Shown here: positions 10,182-18,444 of the stretch, in pieces
Layout: the number at the start of each line of letters is the position of its first letter
Numbering within the stretch: position 1 is the first letter of the stretch
Assembly (NCBI GenBank): GCA_025456425.1
Contig: JALOKP010000022.1
Location: 1-37,067 of the forward strand
Length of the DNA: 37,067 nt
Origin: Acidobacteriota bacterium
GTDB taxonomy: Bacteria; Acidobacteriota; Polarisedimenticolia; J045
Direction of reading: 5' to 3'
Notes under the pieces: generated by a model
Seen by the model: only the letters and a program-made list of their open reading frames with translations
Told to the model about the DNA's origin: nothing
The model's database searches: none
Program-made: the position numbers and the translations under genes

Positions 10182-11267
10182 TCAGGGGGGCGGGGGCGGG
10201 CCGAGGTCGGGCCGGGGAGAGGCCTCTCCGGGCCAGGGAAGCAGGACCGGCTCGCGGCAGCCCGCCACGGCCTCGGCGACCCTCAGATCGTCCAGGTAGA
10301 GACGAACGGGCGAGCCGGGACGATCGACCAGGAAGACCAGCGCCTGGACGCTCGAGAGATCGAGGCGGCGCGTGCCGGGCCCCTCGGCGACCGCCTGCAG
10401 CGGAACACAAAGCCTCGAACTGCCGGGCGGCACCTCCAGGTCGACTTCGAATCGATCGCTCGGATCGCGCCAGCGGACCCAGTCCGCGACGCGCAGGCGG
10501 ACCACCACCGTCCGCTCGCCCGGGTTGAAAAGCCCGGCGACGAGTTCCCGGTACCGGCTCCAGTCCCCCGGCGGCGAGTTGAGCACGAGGGCCGAGCGGC
10601 CGTCCGCAGGGAAGGTGATGCTCAGCGCTCGGCCGCCATGCGTCGCGTGGTCCCGGCACGGCGCGATCGAGGTCCCGCCGCGCGAGCGCCAGGCGCGCAA
10701 TTCCCCGTCGTCCTCGAAGTCTCCCAGCAGGGGGAACCGGGCGCTGCGGCGCGATTCCGAGAGGACGGCGGACGCGACCTCGAAGGCGGCGGGGAGGGCG
10801 AGCGCGAGGCCCAAGGCGAGCAACCCCCCGCGCACGCCGCGCCACGGCCAATCCCGCGGGAGCAGCCACGCGCACCCGAGGAGCGCCCCTGCCGCGTCGC
10901 CGAGGAGGTCGAGCAGAGACGGATCGCCCCAGGGGGCGATTCGCTGCACGGCCTCGACACCGGCCATCAGACAGAACGAGGCGAGAGGAGCGGCCCACGC
11001 GTGCGCGGGGGCCCAACGAGCCGGCAGCAGGCGCCCGATGGCTACGGCGAGCGCCAGGGCCAGGACGGGGTGCATCAGGTTCACCGTGGCGACGGCGACC
11101 GGGAAGGCGTCGATCCAGGGGTACGGAAGGAGCGGAAGCACGACGCTCGCGACCGCGAGCAGCAGGAACGGCACCAGCGCGAGCGGACGGCGTCCGCTCT
11201 CCCGCGGTGCGGTGATTCCCGCCTCCCGGCGATCGCGCGGAGTCGCCAATCCAGCCCTCGTGCACAT
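10182..11267 (-). CDS. VanZ-like membrane protein with C-terminal extracytoplasmic jelly-roll-like domain
   Basis: The first half (about 30-175) has four or five membrane helices with VanZ-like features: a Glu-Gln pair in AGVEAVQ, followed by a DLLGDAAGALLG segment. The second half (about 185-340) has no membrane helix and resembles a carbohydrate-binding jelly roll (LLGDFEDDGEL at the start, VRLYLDDLRV near the end). The C-terminus is Pro-rich. Known function is lacking for VanZ-like proteins of this type; a role in binding or guiding the polymer at the membrane is my inference. ATG 11267 is only 14 bases from the divergent glycosyltransferase start, so the true start may be further inside. 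It is the first gene of the run to 6590. Confidence 0.7.
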   Translation of the reverse strand: MCTRAGLATPRDRREAGITAPRESGRRPLALVPFLLLAVASVVLPLLPYPWIDAFPVAVATVNLMHPVLALALAVAIGRLLPARWAPAHAWAAPLASFCLMAGVEAVQRIAPWGDPSLLDLLGDAAGALLGCAWLLPRDWPWRGVRGGLLALGLALALPAAFEVASAVLSESRRSARFPLLGDFEDDGELRAWRSRGGTSIAPCRDHATHGGRALSITFPADGRSALVLNSPPGDWSRYRELVAGLFNPGERTVVVRLRVADWVRWRDPSDRFEVDLEVPPGSSRLCVPLQAVAEGPGTRRLDLSSVQALVFLVDRPGSPVRLYLDDLRVAEAVAGCREPVLLPWPGEASPRPDLGPPPPP

Positions 11268-11281
11268 GTTATAAGAACCGC

Positions 11282-12478
11282 GTGGAGATCGACATGCGAA
11301 CCGAGGAGCCGGCGGTCATAGAGGCCGGACGTTCCTCCCGGGAAGTGCTTTGCGTCGTCCGCTGGCCCGTGGGCGGAATCCGCACGTATCTCCTCTATTA
11401 CTATCCCCACCTGCAGGAACGGGGCTACCGGTTCACGTTCCTCGGGCCGGCGGGCGGCGAACTGGAGAGCTTCCGGAACGAGTGCGCGGGCGTTCTCGAC
11501 GCGCGGGTCATCTCGGCGCCGGTCGAGAAGGGTCGCTGGCGGATCGCACGGCCGGTGCGGAGGCTCCTCGCCTCGCGCCGCTACTCTCTGGTCCACTCCC
11601 AGGGGATCAGCGCCGGGGGGATGGTCGGTTTCGCGGGGCTCGGTCTGGGTGTACCGCACGTCGTGACCTCCCACGACGTGTTCCCGCCCGGGAAGTTCGA
11701 CGGCCTCCTCGCGGGCCTGCGCGTTCGCGTTCTGGAGCAGATGCTGCTCCGGAGCTCTGCGGTGGTTTCCGTCAGCGAGGGCGCGGCGCGAAACCTCGAG
11801 GAACGAATGCCCCGCCTGGGCCGGGGCCGCTCACGGCACGTGACGATCCTGAACGGGATCGACGTCGCCCGCTTCGGGACCCGGGAGCCGGGCGACGGCC
11901 GCCTCCTGCACAGGCAGCTCGACCTGCCCGAGGACACGGTCGTGCTCGGCTTCCTGGGACGGTTCATGGAGCAGAAGGGGTTCCTGCCGCTGCTCGACGC
12001 GCTCGACCTCCTGCACGCCGCGCCGCCGCGCCGCCCATATCACCTGGTAGCGGTTGGCTCGGGCGACTACCAGCGGGAGTACCGCGCGGAAGTCCTGCGG
12101 CGGGGCCTCGGGGAGCGCGTCACCTTCCTCCCCTTCCAGCCCGATCCGGGCCCGATCCTCGCCGGGCTGGACCTGCTGGTGATGCCCTCCCTCTGGGAGG
12201 CCGCCCCGCTCCTGCCGATGGAGGCGATGGTGCTCGGGGTACCGGTCGTGGGGTCGTCGTGCGTCGGCCTCAGCGACGTCCTCGCGGGGAGCCCCTCGCG
12301 CACCGTGCCCCCGGGGGACGTCGGCGCCTGGTGCCGCGCCCTGAAGGAGTCCATCGACGCCTTGTGGGAGTCGGAAGCACGGGCGTACATCCCGGTCGCC
12401 CGGGCGCGGTTCGATCGCGCCACCGGGGCGGCGCGACTCTGTCAGCTGTTCGACGAAGTGCTTCGGGAACGGGCCTGA
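11282..12478 (+). CDS. GT4 family glycosyltransferase
   Basis: A 398-residue two-domain (GT-B) enzyme. The N-terminal acceptor domain contains the glycine-rich WPVGGIRTYL loop near residue 30 and HSQGISAGG near 105. The C-terminal nucleotide-sugar domain has LGFLGRFMEQKGF near 220 and the retaining-GT signature around PSLWEAAPLLPMEAM near 303-318. It likely adds one sugar to the lipid-linked repeat unit in the cytoplasm; donor and acceptor are not predictable. Start GTG 11282 is the first of two (also ATG 11294). It converges with the next GT2 gene, 11 bases apart. Confidence 0.88.
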   Translation: MEIDMRTEEPAVIEAGRSSREVLCVVRWPVGGIRTYLLYYYPHLQERGYRFTFLGPAGGELESFRNECAGVLDARVISAPVEKGRWRIARPVRRLLASRRYSLVHSQGISAGGMVGFAGLGLGVPHVVTSHDVFPPGKFDGLLAGLRVRVLEQMLLRSSAVVSVSEGAARNLEERMPRLGRGRSRHVTILNGIDVARFGTREPGDGRLLHRQLDLPEDTVVLGFLGRFMEQKGFLPLLDALDLLHAAPPRRPYHLVAVGSGDYQREYRAEVLRRGLGERVTFLPFQPDPGPILAGLDLLVMPSLWEAAPLLPMEAMVLGVPVVGSSCVGLSDVLAGSPSRTVPPGDVGAWCRALKESIDALWESEARAYIPVARARFDRATGAARLCQLFDEVLRERA

Positions 12479-12489
12479 CCGGGACTGGA

Positions 12490-13425
12490 TCAGCGTCCGG
12501 ATCCACGGGGCCGCGATGCCTTGCTGACCACCCAGTGCGGCACTCCTCGCAGCGCTGCGAGCAGCAGGCGTGCGGCCTGTCCGCCCCGTCGCCGCGGATG
12601 CCGGCGCCAGGCCGAGACGTAGCGCGACGCGTCGTCGAACTGGCCAGCCTCGAAGGCCTCGGCGGCACGGCGTGAGAGGCCGAGAGCGATGCGCTGTTCC
12701 ACCGGCATCGGAAGCGGCCTTCCCGCGCGCCCTGCAGCCTCGCCGCAGAGCTCGAACACCCGGCGGTCGTAGTTCATGACCGCCTCGGGAGCAGCGACCG
12801 CGCTGATCGAGGCCGGGTGCCGCCGCCGCAGGACGAGCGGATCGGGAACGCACGAGACCGTGTGCTTCAATGCAATCCGCAACCAGCACTCGATGTCCTG
12901 GGCCTTGCGCATCGACTCGTCGAAGAGCCCGGCGTCGACGATCGCCTCGCGCCGCAGCAGGACCGTCGAGGGAGGCATCGGGAAAGCGTCGAGATAGAGC
13001 TCGTCGAAGATGTCTTCGTCCGAGCGGGCTCTCGGCGTCCTGGTTTCGAGCGGGGCGAGATTGACGTCGCAGTCGACGGAGCCGGTGAAGCACAGGCCGA
13101 GACGCGGGATCCTCTCGAATTCGCGGACCTGCCGCTCGAGCTTGTCCCCGAGCCAAACATCGTCCGAGTCGAGCAGGGCGACCAGCGGGCTGCTCGACGC
13201 GGCGATCCCCGCGTTGCGGGCCGCGGGAAGGCCCCGGTTCTCCGGCAGCGCGAGCAACCGGAGCTGGCCGGAGAACTGCGCCAGCACCTCGAGCGACCCG
13301 TCCGAGGACCCGTCGTCCACGACGATGACGGAGATCCCCCGGTGTGTCTGCGCAAGCGCGGAGCGCACCGCCCCGGCAACATACGGCGCACCGTTGTAGT
13401 TCGTGATGACGACGTCCACCCGCAC
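12490..13425 (-). CDS. GT2 family glycosyltransferase
   Basis: This 311-residue GT-A enzyme starts VRVDVVITNYNGAPYV, then has IVVDDGSSDGS (about 35-45), NRGLPAARN and the DXD-type LLDSDDVW (about 92-99). Further on, RKAQDIECWLRIAL carries the usual ED/D acceptor-side acid. The open frame runs upstream to 14169, but GTG 13425 fits the family's beginning and has GAGGGCGAG just before it. It probably transfers a sugar to the growing repeat unit. The C-terminal 90 residues are Arg/Ala-rich and poorly defined. Confidence 0.88.
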   Translation of the reverse strand: MRVDVVITNYNGAPYVAGAVRSALAQTHRGISVIVVDDGSSDGSLEVLAQFSGQLRLLALPENRGLPAARNAGIAASSSPLVALLDSDDVWLGDKLERQVREFERIPRLGLCFTGSVDCDVNLAPLETRTPRARSDEDIFDELYLDAFPMPPSTVLLRREAIVDAGLFDESMRKAQDIECWLRIALKHTVSCVPDPLVLRRRHPASISAVAAPEAVMNYDRRVFELCGEAAGRAGRPLPMPVEQRIALGLSRRAAEAFEAGQFDDASRYVSAWRRHPRRRGGQAARLLLAALRGVPHWVVSKASRPRGSGR

Positions 13426-13558
13426 GGCTCGCCCTCGGGGGCGGATGGTATCCCACGCGAGTCCCCCGGTCGGTGACGCGGCGCGCGATGCTGGCCGGGC
13501 GGGACTGCCTCCGCCGGCCCCCCGGGCGTCGTCGGGGCGCGCGGGACTGAGTAGGCTG

Positions 13559-13573
13559 TGGCACGGAAGTTGC
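13559..13573 (+). promoter_or_regulatory. Sigma-54 (-24/-12) promoter
   Basis: TGGCAC, five bases, then TTGC reproduces the sigma-54 consensus core exactly, including the G after TGGCAC and the GG-N10-GC spacing. It lies 56 bases before ATG 13630 of the secreted beta-helix gene in an otherwise empty 204-base gap. Such promoters need an enhancer-binding activator; none is encoded in the window. Confidence 0.75.
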
Positions 13574-13629
13574 GAGGAGTTATCTTCTCCTTCTACCCTG
13601 ACGCCCAACCGGAGCGACCCAGAGAACCC

Positions 13630-16017
13630 ATGATCAACTTCCGGCCCGCCGCTGTGTTGGCAACGATGACCCTCGGGGCTGTCCTCTCGGTCCAGGCCAC
13701 GACCCCGATCACCACCTGTGACAATGCGATCCTGTCGAAGGACCGGGAGACCTACGTCCTCCAGAACGACTGTGCCGCGCCGGGAACGGCCTTCATCGTC
13801 GCCGCCGACGACGTCACGCTCGACCTTGGCGGACACATCGTGACCTACGGGAACGCGAATTTCGTCGAGGTCCCGAACCACGGGTTCGAGGACTGCAGTT
13901 CCGGCGTTCCGGCGGGCTGGGACCTCAGCCTGGCCCCGGGCGCAACCTGCAGACCGCGCGAGAAGTACGTCGGCAATTACGAACTCGTCATCCCGATGTC
14001 CGGCGCGGCCAAGACCCTTCGATCCCAGCCGGTCACCCTCCCGCCCGGAAAGACCTTCTTCGCCTTCGGTTGGGTGCTGGGAAAGGAGTCGGATAGCGCG
14101 ACGCTCCGCGTGGTCGACGTCGCGAGCGGGACGGTGCTTGCCTCGTACGCGAGCCGGGGCGGGCTGCACCGCGGCTTCGCCCTCTGCGACCCGTACGAGG
14201 GGTTGAAGATCCCGAAGACCGTCGTGTCACGCCAGGTTCGTCTCGAGGTCGAGATCGCCGCGACCACCGGCGACGTCGTTCTCGACGAGATCGATATCAA
14301 GCCGGGCATGGACTACGGCGTGGTCGCGAACAACTGGACGGACGACCGCTACGTCCCGGACGTCCCGCCGGGCTCCGTGCGACGCGGCGCCCGCTTCACG
14401 TTGAAGAACGGGACGCTGCGGCAAGGGGGTGGACTCGGGGTCTTCTCCTCGCCCGTCCGGATCAGCGGAGTACGCCCCGTCATCGAGTCGCTTCGGACCA
14501 ACGTTGTCGGTCACCAAACGAAGAACCTCATCGTCACCAGCGACGACGGGGCGTCGATCCTGAAGAACAGCCTGAACAGTCAGAGCTCCATGGTGTTCAA
14601 CCGGATGCACGGCGTCTCCGAAATCGCCTTGACGGCCTGCGGGAAGGTCTCCCTCCAGGGGAACACGGTCACGGGCGGGCCGCAGTTCGGGATCTCGTAC
14701 TCGCGGCCGACAGCGTGCACGCCTCCAGATGAGGAGCTGATCGAGCAGAACGTCATCCGAACCACCGGCGCGGTGACCAACTGCTACGCCATCTCGGGCG
14801 GGAATTGGCGCAACATGATCATCCGCAACAATACACTGGCCCCCACTCTCGGCCGCGGGATCATCTTCGGTGCGGATACAAACCAGACCATCGAGAATGT
14901 GAGCATCTACGACAACTTCATCGAGGTCAACGAGAAGCCCAACTACGAGTACGGACCTCGCTCGCTTCAGGCGGCCGGAATCCGGATCCGAACCTATGGC
15001 ACAGGCAGCGTTCAGAACATCAAGATCTTCCGGAACATCATCCGCGCGTGGACGGACGCCGAACGCGATAGCGAGGCGAACGGCATCACCATCAACTCTC
15101 AGGGTGGCCGTGATACGATCGAGATCTTCGGCAACTACATCAAGACGTGGAGCCTCCACAATCCCTACACCTCGTATGGCGTTCTGTTCCAGGACACGAA
15201 CATGGTCAACGGGGGTTCGATCGTCGTTCGCGACAACACGATCATGTCCAACTCCTCGCCGGCGCGGCTGGGCAACTCGGATGGTTTCTCGACGGCGAGC
15301 GTGAGATTCGAGCGCAACCACTTCAAGAAGGGTCCCGAAGCCTGGGGCAGCGGCGGGAACGTGTTCCACACCGTGCGCTACGGCTACAACCCCGGCGTGC
15401 AGAATCAGAACCTGTTCGCCGACAATCGCTACGGGACCGGAACGGGTGTCAATGACTTCCAGCACGAGGGCGGTAGCTCCGACAACTACCTCGTCGCCTG
15501 GCGCGCCTCCGCGACTGTTACGGGCTCGAACGGTGAGCCGGTGGAGAATGCCACCGTGTGGGCGGTGGACACGACGGGAGTGGAGCGGGCCCGGGGGCTG
15601 ACCAATCGGGCCGGTCGCGTGGACCTCGTCGTTCCGCAGTACTCGCGCTCCGGTGTCGGCCTGACGAGTTCTCGCACGCTTACCCCGTACACGTTCAGAG
15701 CGGCCGTCGGCAGCGACTCGGTCGCTTCGCCTCCGACCGGGGTGACGTCCAACACGAAGGTCTCTCTGCGCCTCACCGCGACGCCGGGGAGCGCGATCGC
15801 CGGGGGCTGCGGAAACGGCGTGATCGACACGGGTGAGCAGTGCGACGGACTTGACCTGGACTGGCGAAACTGCCAGGACCACGGCTGGGACTACGGCGTT
15901 CTGGGGTGCACGTCGAGCTGCCAGTACGAGTTCGGTGGATGCCGGAGGCTCGGCGACGCAGGAGGCAGCGGGCCGCCATCCGTCTCGGGGTCCCGCCGGT
16001 CGGACGTGAAGAACTGA
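13630..16017 (+). CDS. Secreted right-handed beta-helix protein with Cys-rich C-terminal motif
   Basis: This 795-residue protein has a signal peptide (MINFRPAAVLATMTLGAV...VQA). After the parallel beta-helix opening motif VTLDLGGH comes a jelly-roll-like insert (about 75-215), then a long stretch of right-handed beta-helix repeats (N-x-I/V repeats such as MIIRNNTL, VSIYDNFI, IKIFRNII, IEIFGNYI, IVVRDNTI) to about 600. A carboxypeptidase-regulatory-like beta sandwich follows (GEPVENATVWAV). The end carries CGNGVIDTGEQCDG plus four more Cys, close to the DUF4215/Myxococcus Cys-rich repeat. Beta-helix proteins of this sort include polysaccharide lyases and epimerases, so it may trim or bind the polymer, but no catalytic set can be assigned. 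The upstream sigma-54 promoter makes it a separate transcription unit. Confidence 0.85.
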   Translation: MINFRPAAVLATMTLGAVLSVQATTPITTCDNAILSKDRETYVLQNDCAAPGTAFIVAADDVTLDLGGHIVTYGNANFVEVPNHGFEDCSSGVPAGWDLSLAPGATCRPREKYVGNYELVIPMSGAAKTLRSQPVTLPPGKTFFAFGWVLGKESDSATLRVVDVASGTVLASYASRGGLHRGFALCDPYEGLKIPKTVVSRQVRLEVEIAATTGDVVLDEIDIKPGMDYGVVANNWTDDRYVPDVPPGSVRRGARFTLKNGTLRQGGGLGVFSSPVRISGVRPVIESLRTNVVGHQTKNLIVTSDDGASILKNSLNSQSSMVFNRMHGVSEIALTACGKVSLQGNTVTGGPQFGISYSRPTACTPPDEELIEQNVIRTTGAVTNCYAISGGNWRNMIIRNNTLAPTLGRGIIFGADTNQTIENVSIYDNFIEVNEKPNYEYGPRSLQAAGIRIRTYGTGSVQNIKIFRNIIRAWTDAERDSEANGITINSQGGRDTIEIFGNYIKTWSLHNPYTSYGVLFQDTNMVNGGSIVVRDNTIMSNSSPARLGNSDGFSTASVRFERNHFKKGPEAWGSGGNVFHTVRYGYNPGVQNQNLFADNRYGTGTGVNDFQHEGGSSDNYLVAWRASATVTGSNGEPVENATVWAVDTTGVERARGLTNRAGRVDLVVPQYSRSGVGLTSSRTLTPYTFRAAVGSDSVASPPTGVTSNTKVSLRLTATPGSAIAGGCGNGVIDTGEQCDGLDLDWRNCQDHGWDYGVLGCTSSCQYEFGGCRRLGDAGGSGPPSVSGSRRSDVKN

Positions 16018-16102
16018 CGCTGCGGCCGGTTGCGCCCGGTGGACGGCCGTCGGGTGGGCGGTCTAGTGTTTCCAGCGTGAGCAGAACCTCGGGCTGCCGC
16101 CG

Positions 16103-17284
16103 ATGAGCGGGAGGGCGCTGCGCCCCGGCCCCCCCCCGCGGGTCGGGTTCATCATCGACTCCCTGGCCCCGGGTGCGGGAACCGAGAACCAGCTCCTGCT
16201 CCTGCTGCGCTCATTCGACCGCGAGCGCGTCGACCCGATGCTCATCTGCCTCCACGAGCCGATCACCAGACCCGACGCGAGACCCGTCCCGGACCCGATC
16301 GAGCTGGGCGTCCGGCGCCTCGCCTCACTTCGCGGCATGGCGTCCATCGCCCGCCTGGCGCGCCAGCTTCGCGCCAGGCGTCTCGACGGCCTGCTGACCT
16401 TCTTCCGGGATGCGAACGCCGTCGGAACGCTTGCCGGATGGGCCGCGCGGGTCCCCGTCGTCTCGAGCCGGCGCAACCTCGGACGCGGCTACTGGCACAC
16501 GGCCTGGGAGCTTCGGAAGCTGAGCGCCCTGAATCGGCTCACGGCGCGCTTCGTGGCCAACTCGTGCGCCGTGAGGGACTACACCGTCGCGGTGGAGGGA
16601 GTGGACTCGTCGCGGATCGACGTGATCCACAACGCGATCGACACGGATCGATTCGGCCCCGCCGGGTTCGACCGCGACCGGAGTCGCCGGGCCGCGCTGG
16701 GACTCCCCTCGGAGGGACTCCTGGTCGGCTGCATCGCGAATCTCCGCCCCGTGAAGAACGTCGATGGCCTGATCCGCTCCTTCCTGCGTGCGAGGGCCCT
16801 CTTCACCTCGACCCCCGTCCATCTGGCGATTGTCGGCCGCGGAGACCTGGAACCCGAGCTGAGGGCGCTTGCCGCGTCCCTGGGACTTGGTGAGGCGGTC
16901 TTGTTCCTCGGCGCGCGCCAGGATACGGCCGAACTTGCGCGCACCTTCGATATCGCTGTTCTGCCCTCTCACGCCGAGAGCTTCTCGAACGCGCTACTCG
17001 AGTGCGCAGCCGTCGGCAGCGCGTGCGTGGCGACGGACGTCGGCGGCAACCGGGAGTTGCTGGCGGCGGAGGGCCGGGAACTCGGAGTTCTCGTCCCCCC
17101 GCGCGACGAGGAGGCCCTTGCGGTCGCGATCGCGCATCTGGCCAGTTCCGAGACGGAGCGACAGCGGCTGGGCCAGGCCGCGGCGAGTTTCGTCAAGGAC
17201 CGCTTCTCCATTCCCGTGGTTCTCGAGCGGTGGTATTCGCTGTTCGAAGCGCTGAAGCCGCGTCGCGATCGAGGCCGGCCCTGA
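16103..17284 (+). CDS. GT4 family glycosyltransferase
   Basis: A GT-B enzyme of 393 residues. VGFIIDSLAPGAGTENQLLLL near 15-35 holds the acceptor-domain glycine turn; NAIDTDRFGP near 180 and VGCIANLRPVKNVDGLI near 210 open the donor domain. The signature region PSHAESFSNALLECAA (about 290-306) carries the two conserved Glu of retaining GT4 enzymes. It probably elongates the repeat unit. It converges with the ExoA-like GT2 gene 14 bases further on. ATG 16103 has no strong ribosome site. Confidence 0.88.
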   Translation: MSGRALRPGPPPRVGFIIDSLAPGAGTENQLLLLLRSFDRERVDPMLICLHEPITRPDARPVPDPIELGVRRLASLRGMASIARLARQLRARRLDGLLTFFRDANAVGTLAGWAARVPVVSSRRNLGRGYWHTAWELRKLSALNRLTARFVANSCAVRDYTVAVEGVDSSRIDVIHNAIDTDRFGPAGFDRDRSRRAALGLPSEGLLVGCIANLRPVKNVDGLIRSFLRARALFTSTPVHLAIVGRGDLEPELRALAASLGLGEAVLFLGARQDTAELARTFDIAVLPSHAESFSNALLECAAVGSACVATDVGGNRELLAAEGRELGVLVPPRDEEALAVAIAHLASSETERQRLGQAAASFVKDRFSIPVVLERWYSLFEALKPRRDRGRP

Positions 17285-17298
17285 CGACGCCGTGGCGA

Positions 17299-18408
17299 CT
17301 ACGTCGCGCCGCGTGCCAGTTGGCCGCCGCGGAAGACCGAGGCCCAGAAGCCGCAGCCGACTCCCGCGTGCACGAGGAAGAAGACGACCACGTAGCGCGC
17401 GAGGTGCCGCCAGCCGGTCCTTGTGGCGAGCAGGAGAGACGCTGTGGTGAGTACCGCCAGGTAGAGCAGTGCGAGGCAGGCGCCCAGCGCGAACAACGGT
17501 CGCGAAGCCAGGGCGAGTAAGGGCAACGCCGAGAGGCCGGCGACCAGGAGGGGCGGAAGGAGCTGGCCGGCGCTCCACCGCGCGGGGTGTCGTCGCAGGT
17601 AGCTGTAGCGGCCGAAGCCGTAGCGAAACATCTGCTGGAACAGGGCCCGGGGCGTTTCGCGCGCAAAATACTCCACGGTCAGGCGCGGGCTGGTGAAGCA
17701 TCGCAGGCCGGCCTCGTCGATCCTCGTGTTGAAGTCGAGATCCTCGCAGGCGTCGAGGGTTTCATCGACGAAGCCGACGATCGCGAAGACATGGGGACGA
17801 TAGGCCGCACCCATGCTCGCAGCCGGTGCGAAGCCTTCGTATCCGCTGTAGATGAACGATGACCCGCTGTGCCCCAGCCGGCTGGCTCGAGCGAGCGCGA
17901 TCGACTCGGCCCAGCCGCCTGGTTCCGCCGCGACGAGGGGCTGAGGTCGGCCGAGGCAATCTGCGCCGGATCGCCGGAACGCGTCGACGAGGTTCGCGAA
18001 AAGCCGGCGATCCGGGATCCGGACGTGCCCGTCTACCACCACGACCAGGTCGCCGAGGGCGGCGCGGAAGCCGACATTCCGCCCCGCCGAACTGCGCTGC
18101 CCAGGATTGTCGAGCAGCCGCACCTGGGGATGCGCGGCGGAGAGGCCCTGGACGATCTCGCGGGTTGCATCGTCGCTTCCGCCATCGCAAACGAGCAGCT
18201 CGAAGCGATCGGCCGGGTACTCCTGCTCGAGCAGCTGCCGCAGCGTCTGCGCGATGAAGCGGGCTTCGTTCCGGACCGGAAGGACGACCGACACGAAGGG
18301 CACGGCCGGGAGGGAGGGGACCGGGGCGCAGTGTCCGGTCAAGGGCGTAGTCCGGGCGGGGGTACTCACGAAGGGACCTTGGCCTCCAGGCGGATCAGCG
18401 TTCATCAT
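17299..18408 (-). CDS. Membrane GT2 glycosyltransferase (ExoA-like)
   Basis: The 369-residue protein has a GT-A domain at about 38-265 with VSVVLPVRNEARFI, LLVCDGGSDDAT, SSAGRNVGFRAALGD and the metal motif VVVDGHVRI (D-G-H). EDLDFNTRI follows near 225, and three or four membrane helices lie at the C-terminus (about 285-360). The arrangement matches succinoglycan ExoA-type enzymes that add a sugar at the membrane face. ATG 18408 and the divergent CapK-like gene have only 36 bases between them, so the two promoters must overlap the coding starts. Confidence 0.87.
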   Translation of the reverse strand: MMNADPPGGQGPFVSTPARTTPLTGHCAPVPSLPAVPFVSVVLPVRNEARFIAQTLRQLLEQEYPADRFELLVCDGGSDDATREIVQGLSAAHPQVRLLDNPGQRSSAGRNVGFRAALGDLVVVVDGHVRIPDRRLFANLVDAFRRSGADCLGRPQPLVAAEPGGWAESIALARASRLGHSGSSFIYSGYEGFAPAASMGAAYRPHVFAIVGFVDETLDACEDLDFNTRIDEAGLRCFTSPRLTVEYFARETPRALFQQMFRYGFGRYSYLRRHPARWSAGQLLPPLLVAGLSALPLLALASRPLFALGACLALLYLAVLTTASLLLATRTGWRHLARYVVVFFLVHAGVGCGFWASVFRGGQLARGAT

Positions 18409-18444
18409 ATGTCCTCAGGGTCTCCCACGTTGCCCGGAGTCGCC

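Noticed and set aside
8667-11321. 884-residue plus-strand open frame
   Set aside because: Runs antisense across both the Wzz-like and VanZ-like genes, which have clear motifs, membrane helices and ribosome sites.
12490-14169. 559-residue form of the minus-strand GT2
   Set aside because: The extra N-terminal 248 residues overlap the sigma-54 promoter and the secreted beta-helix gene and lack any domain; GTG 13425 fits the family start.
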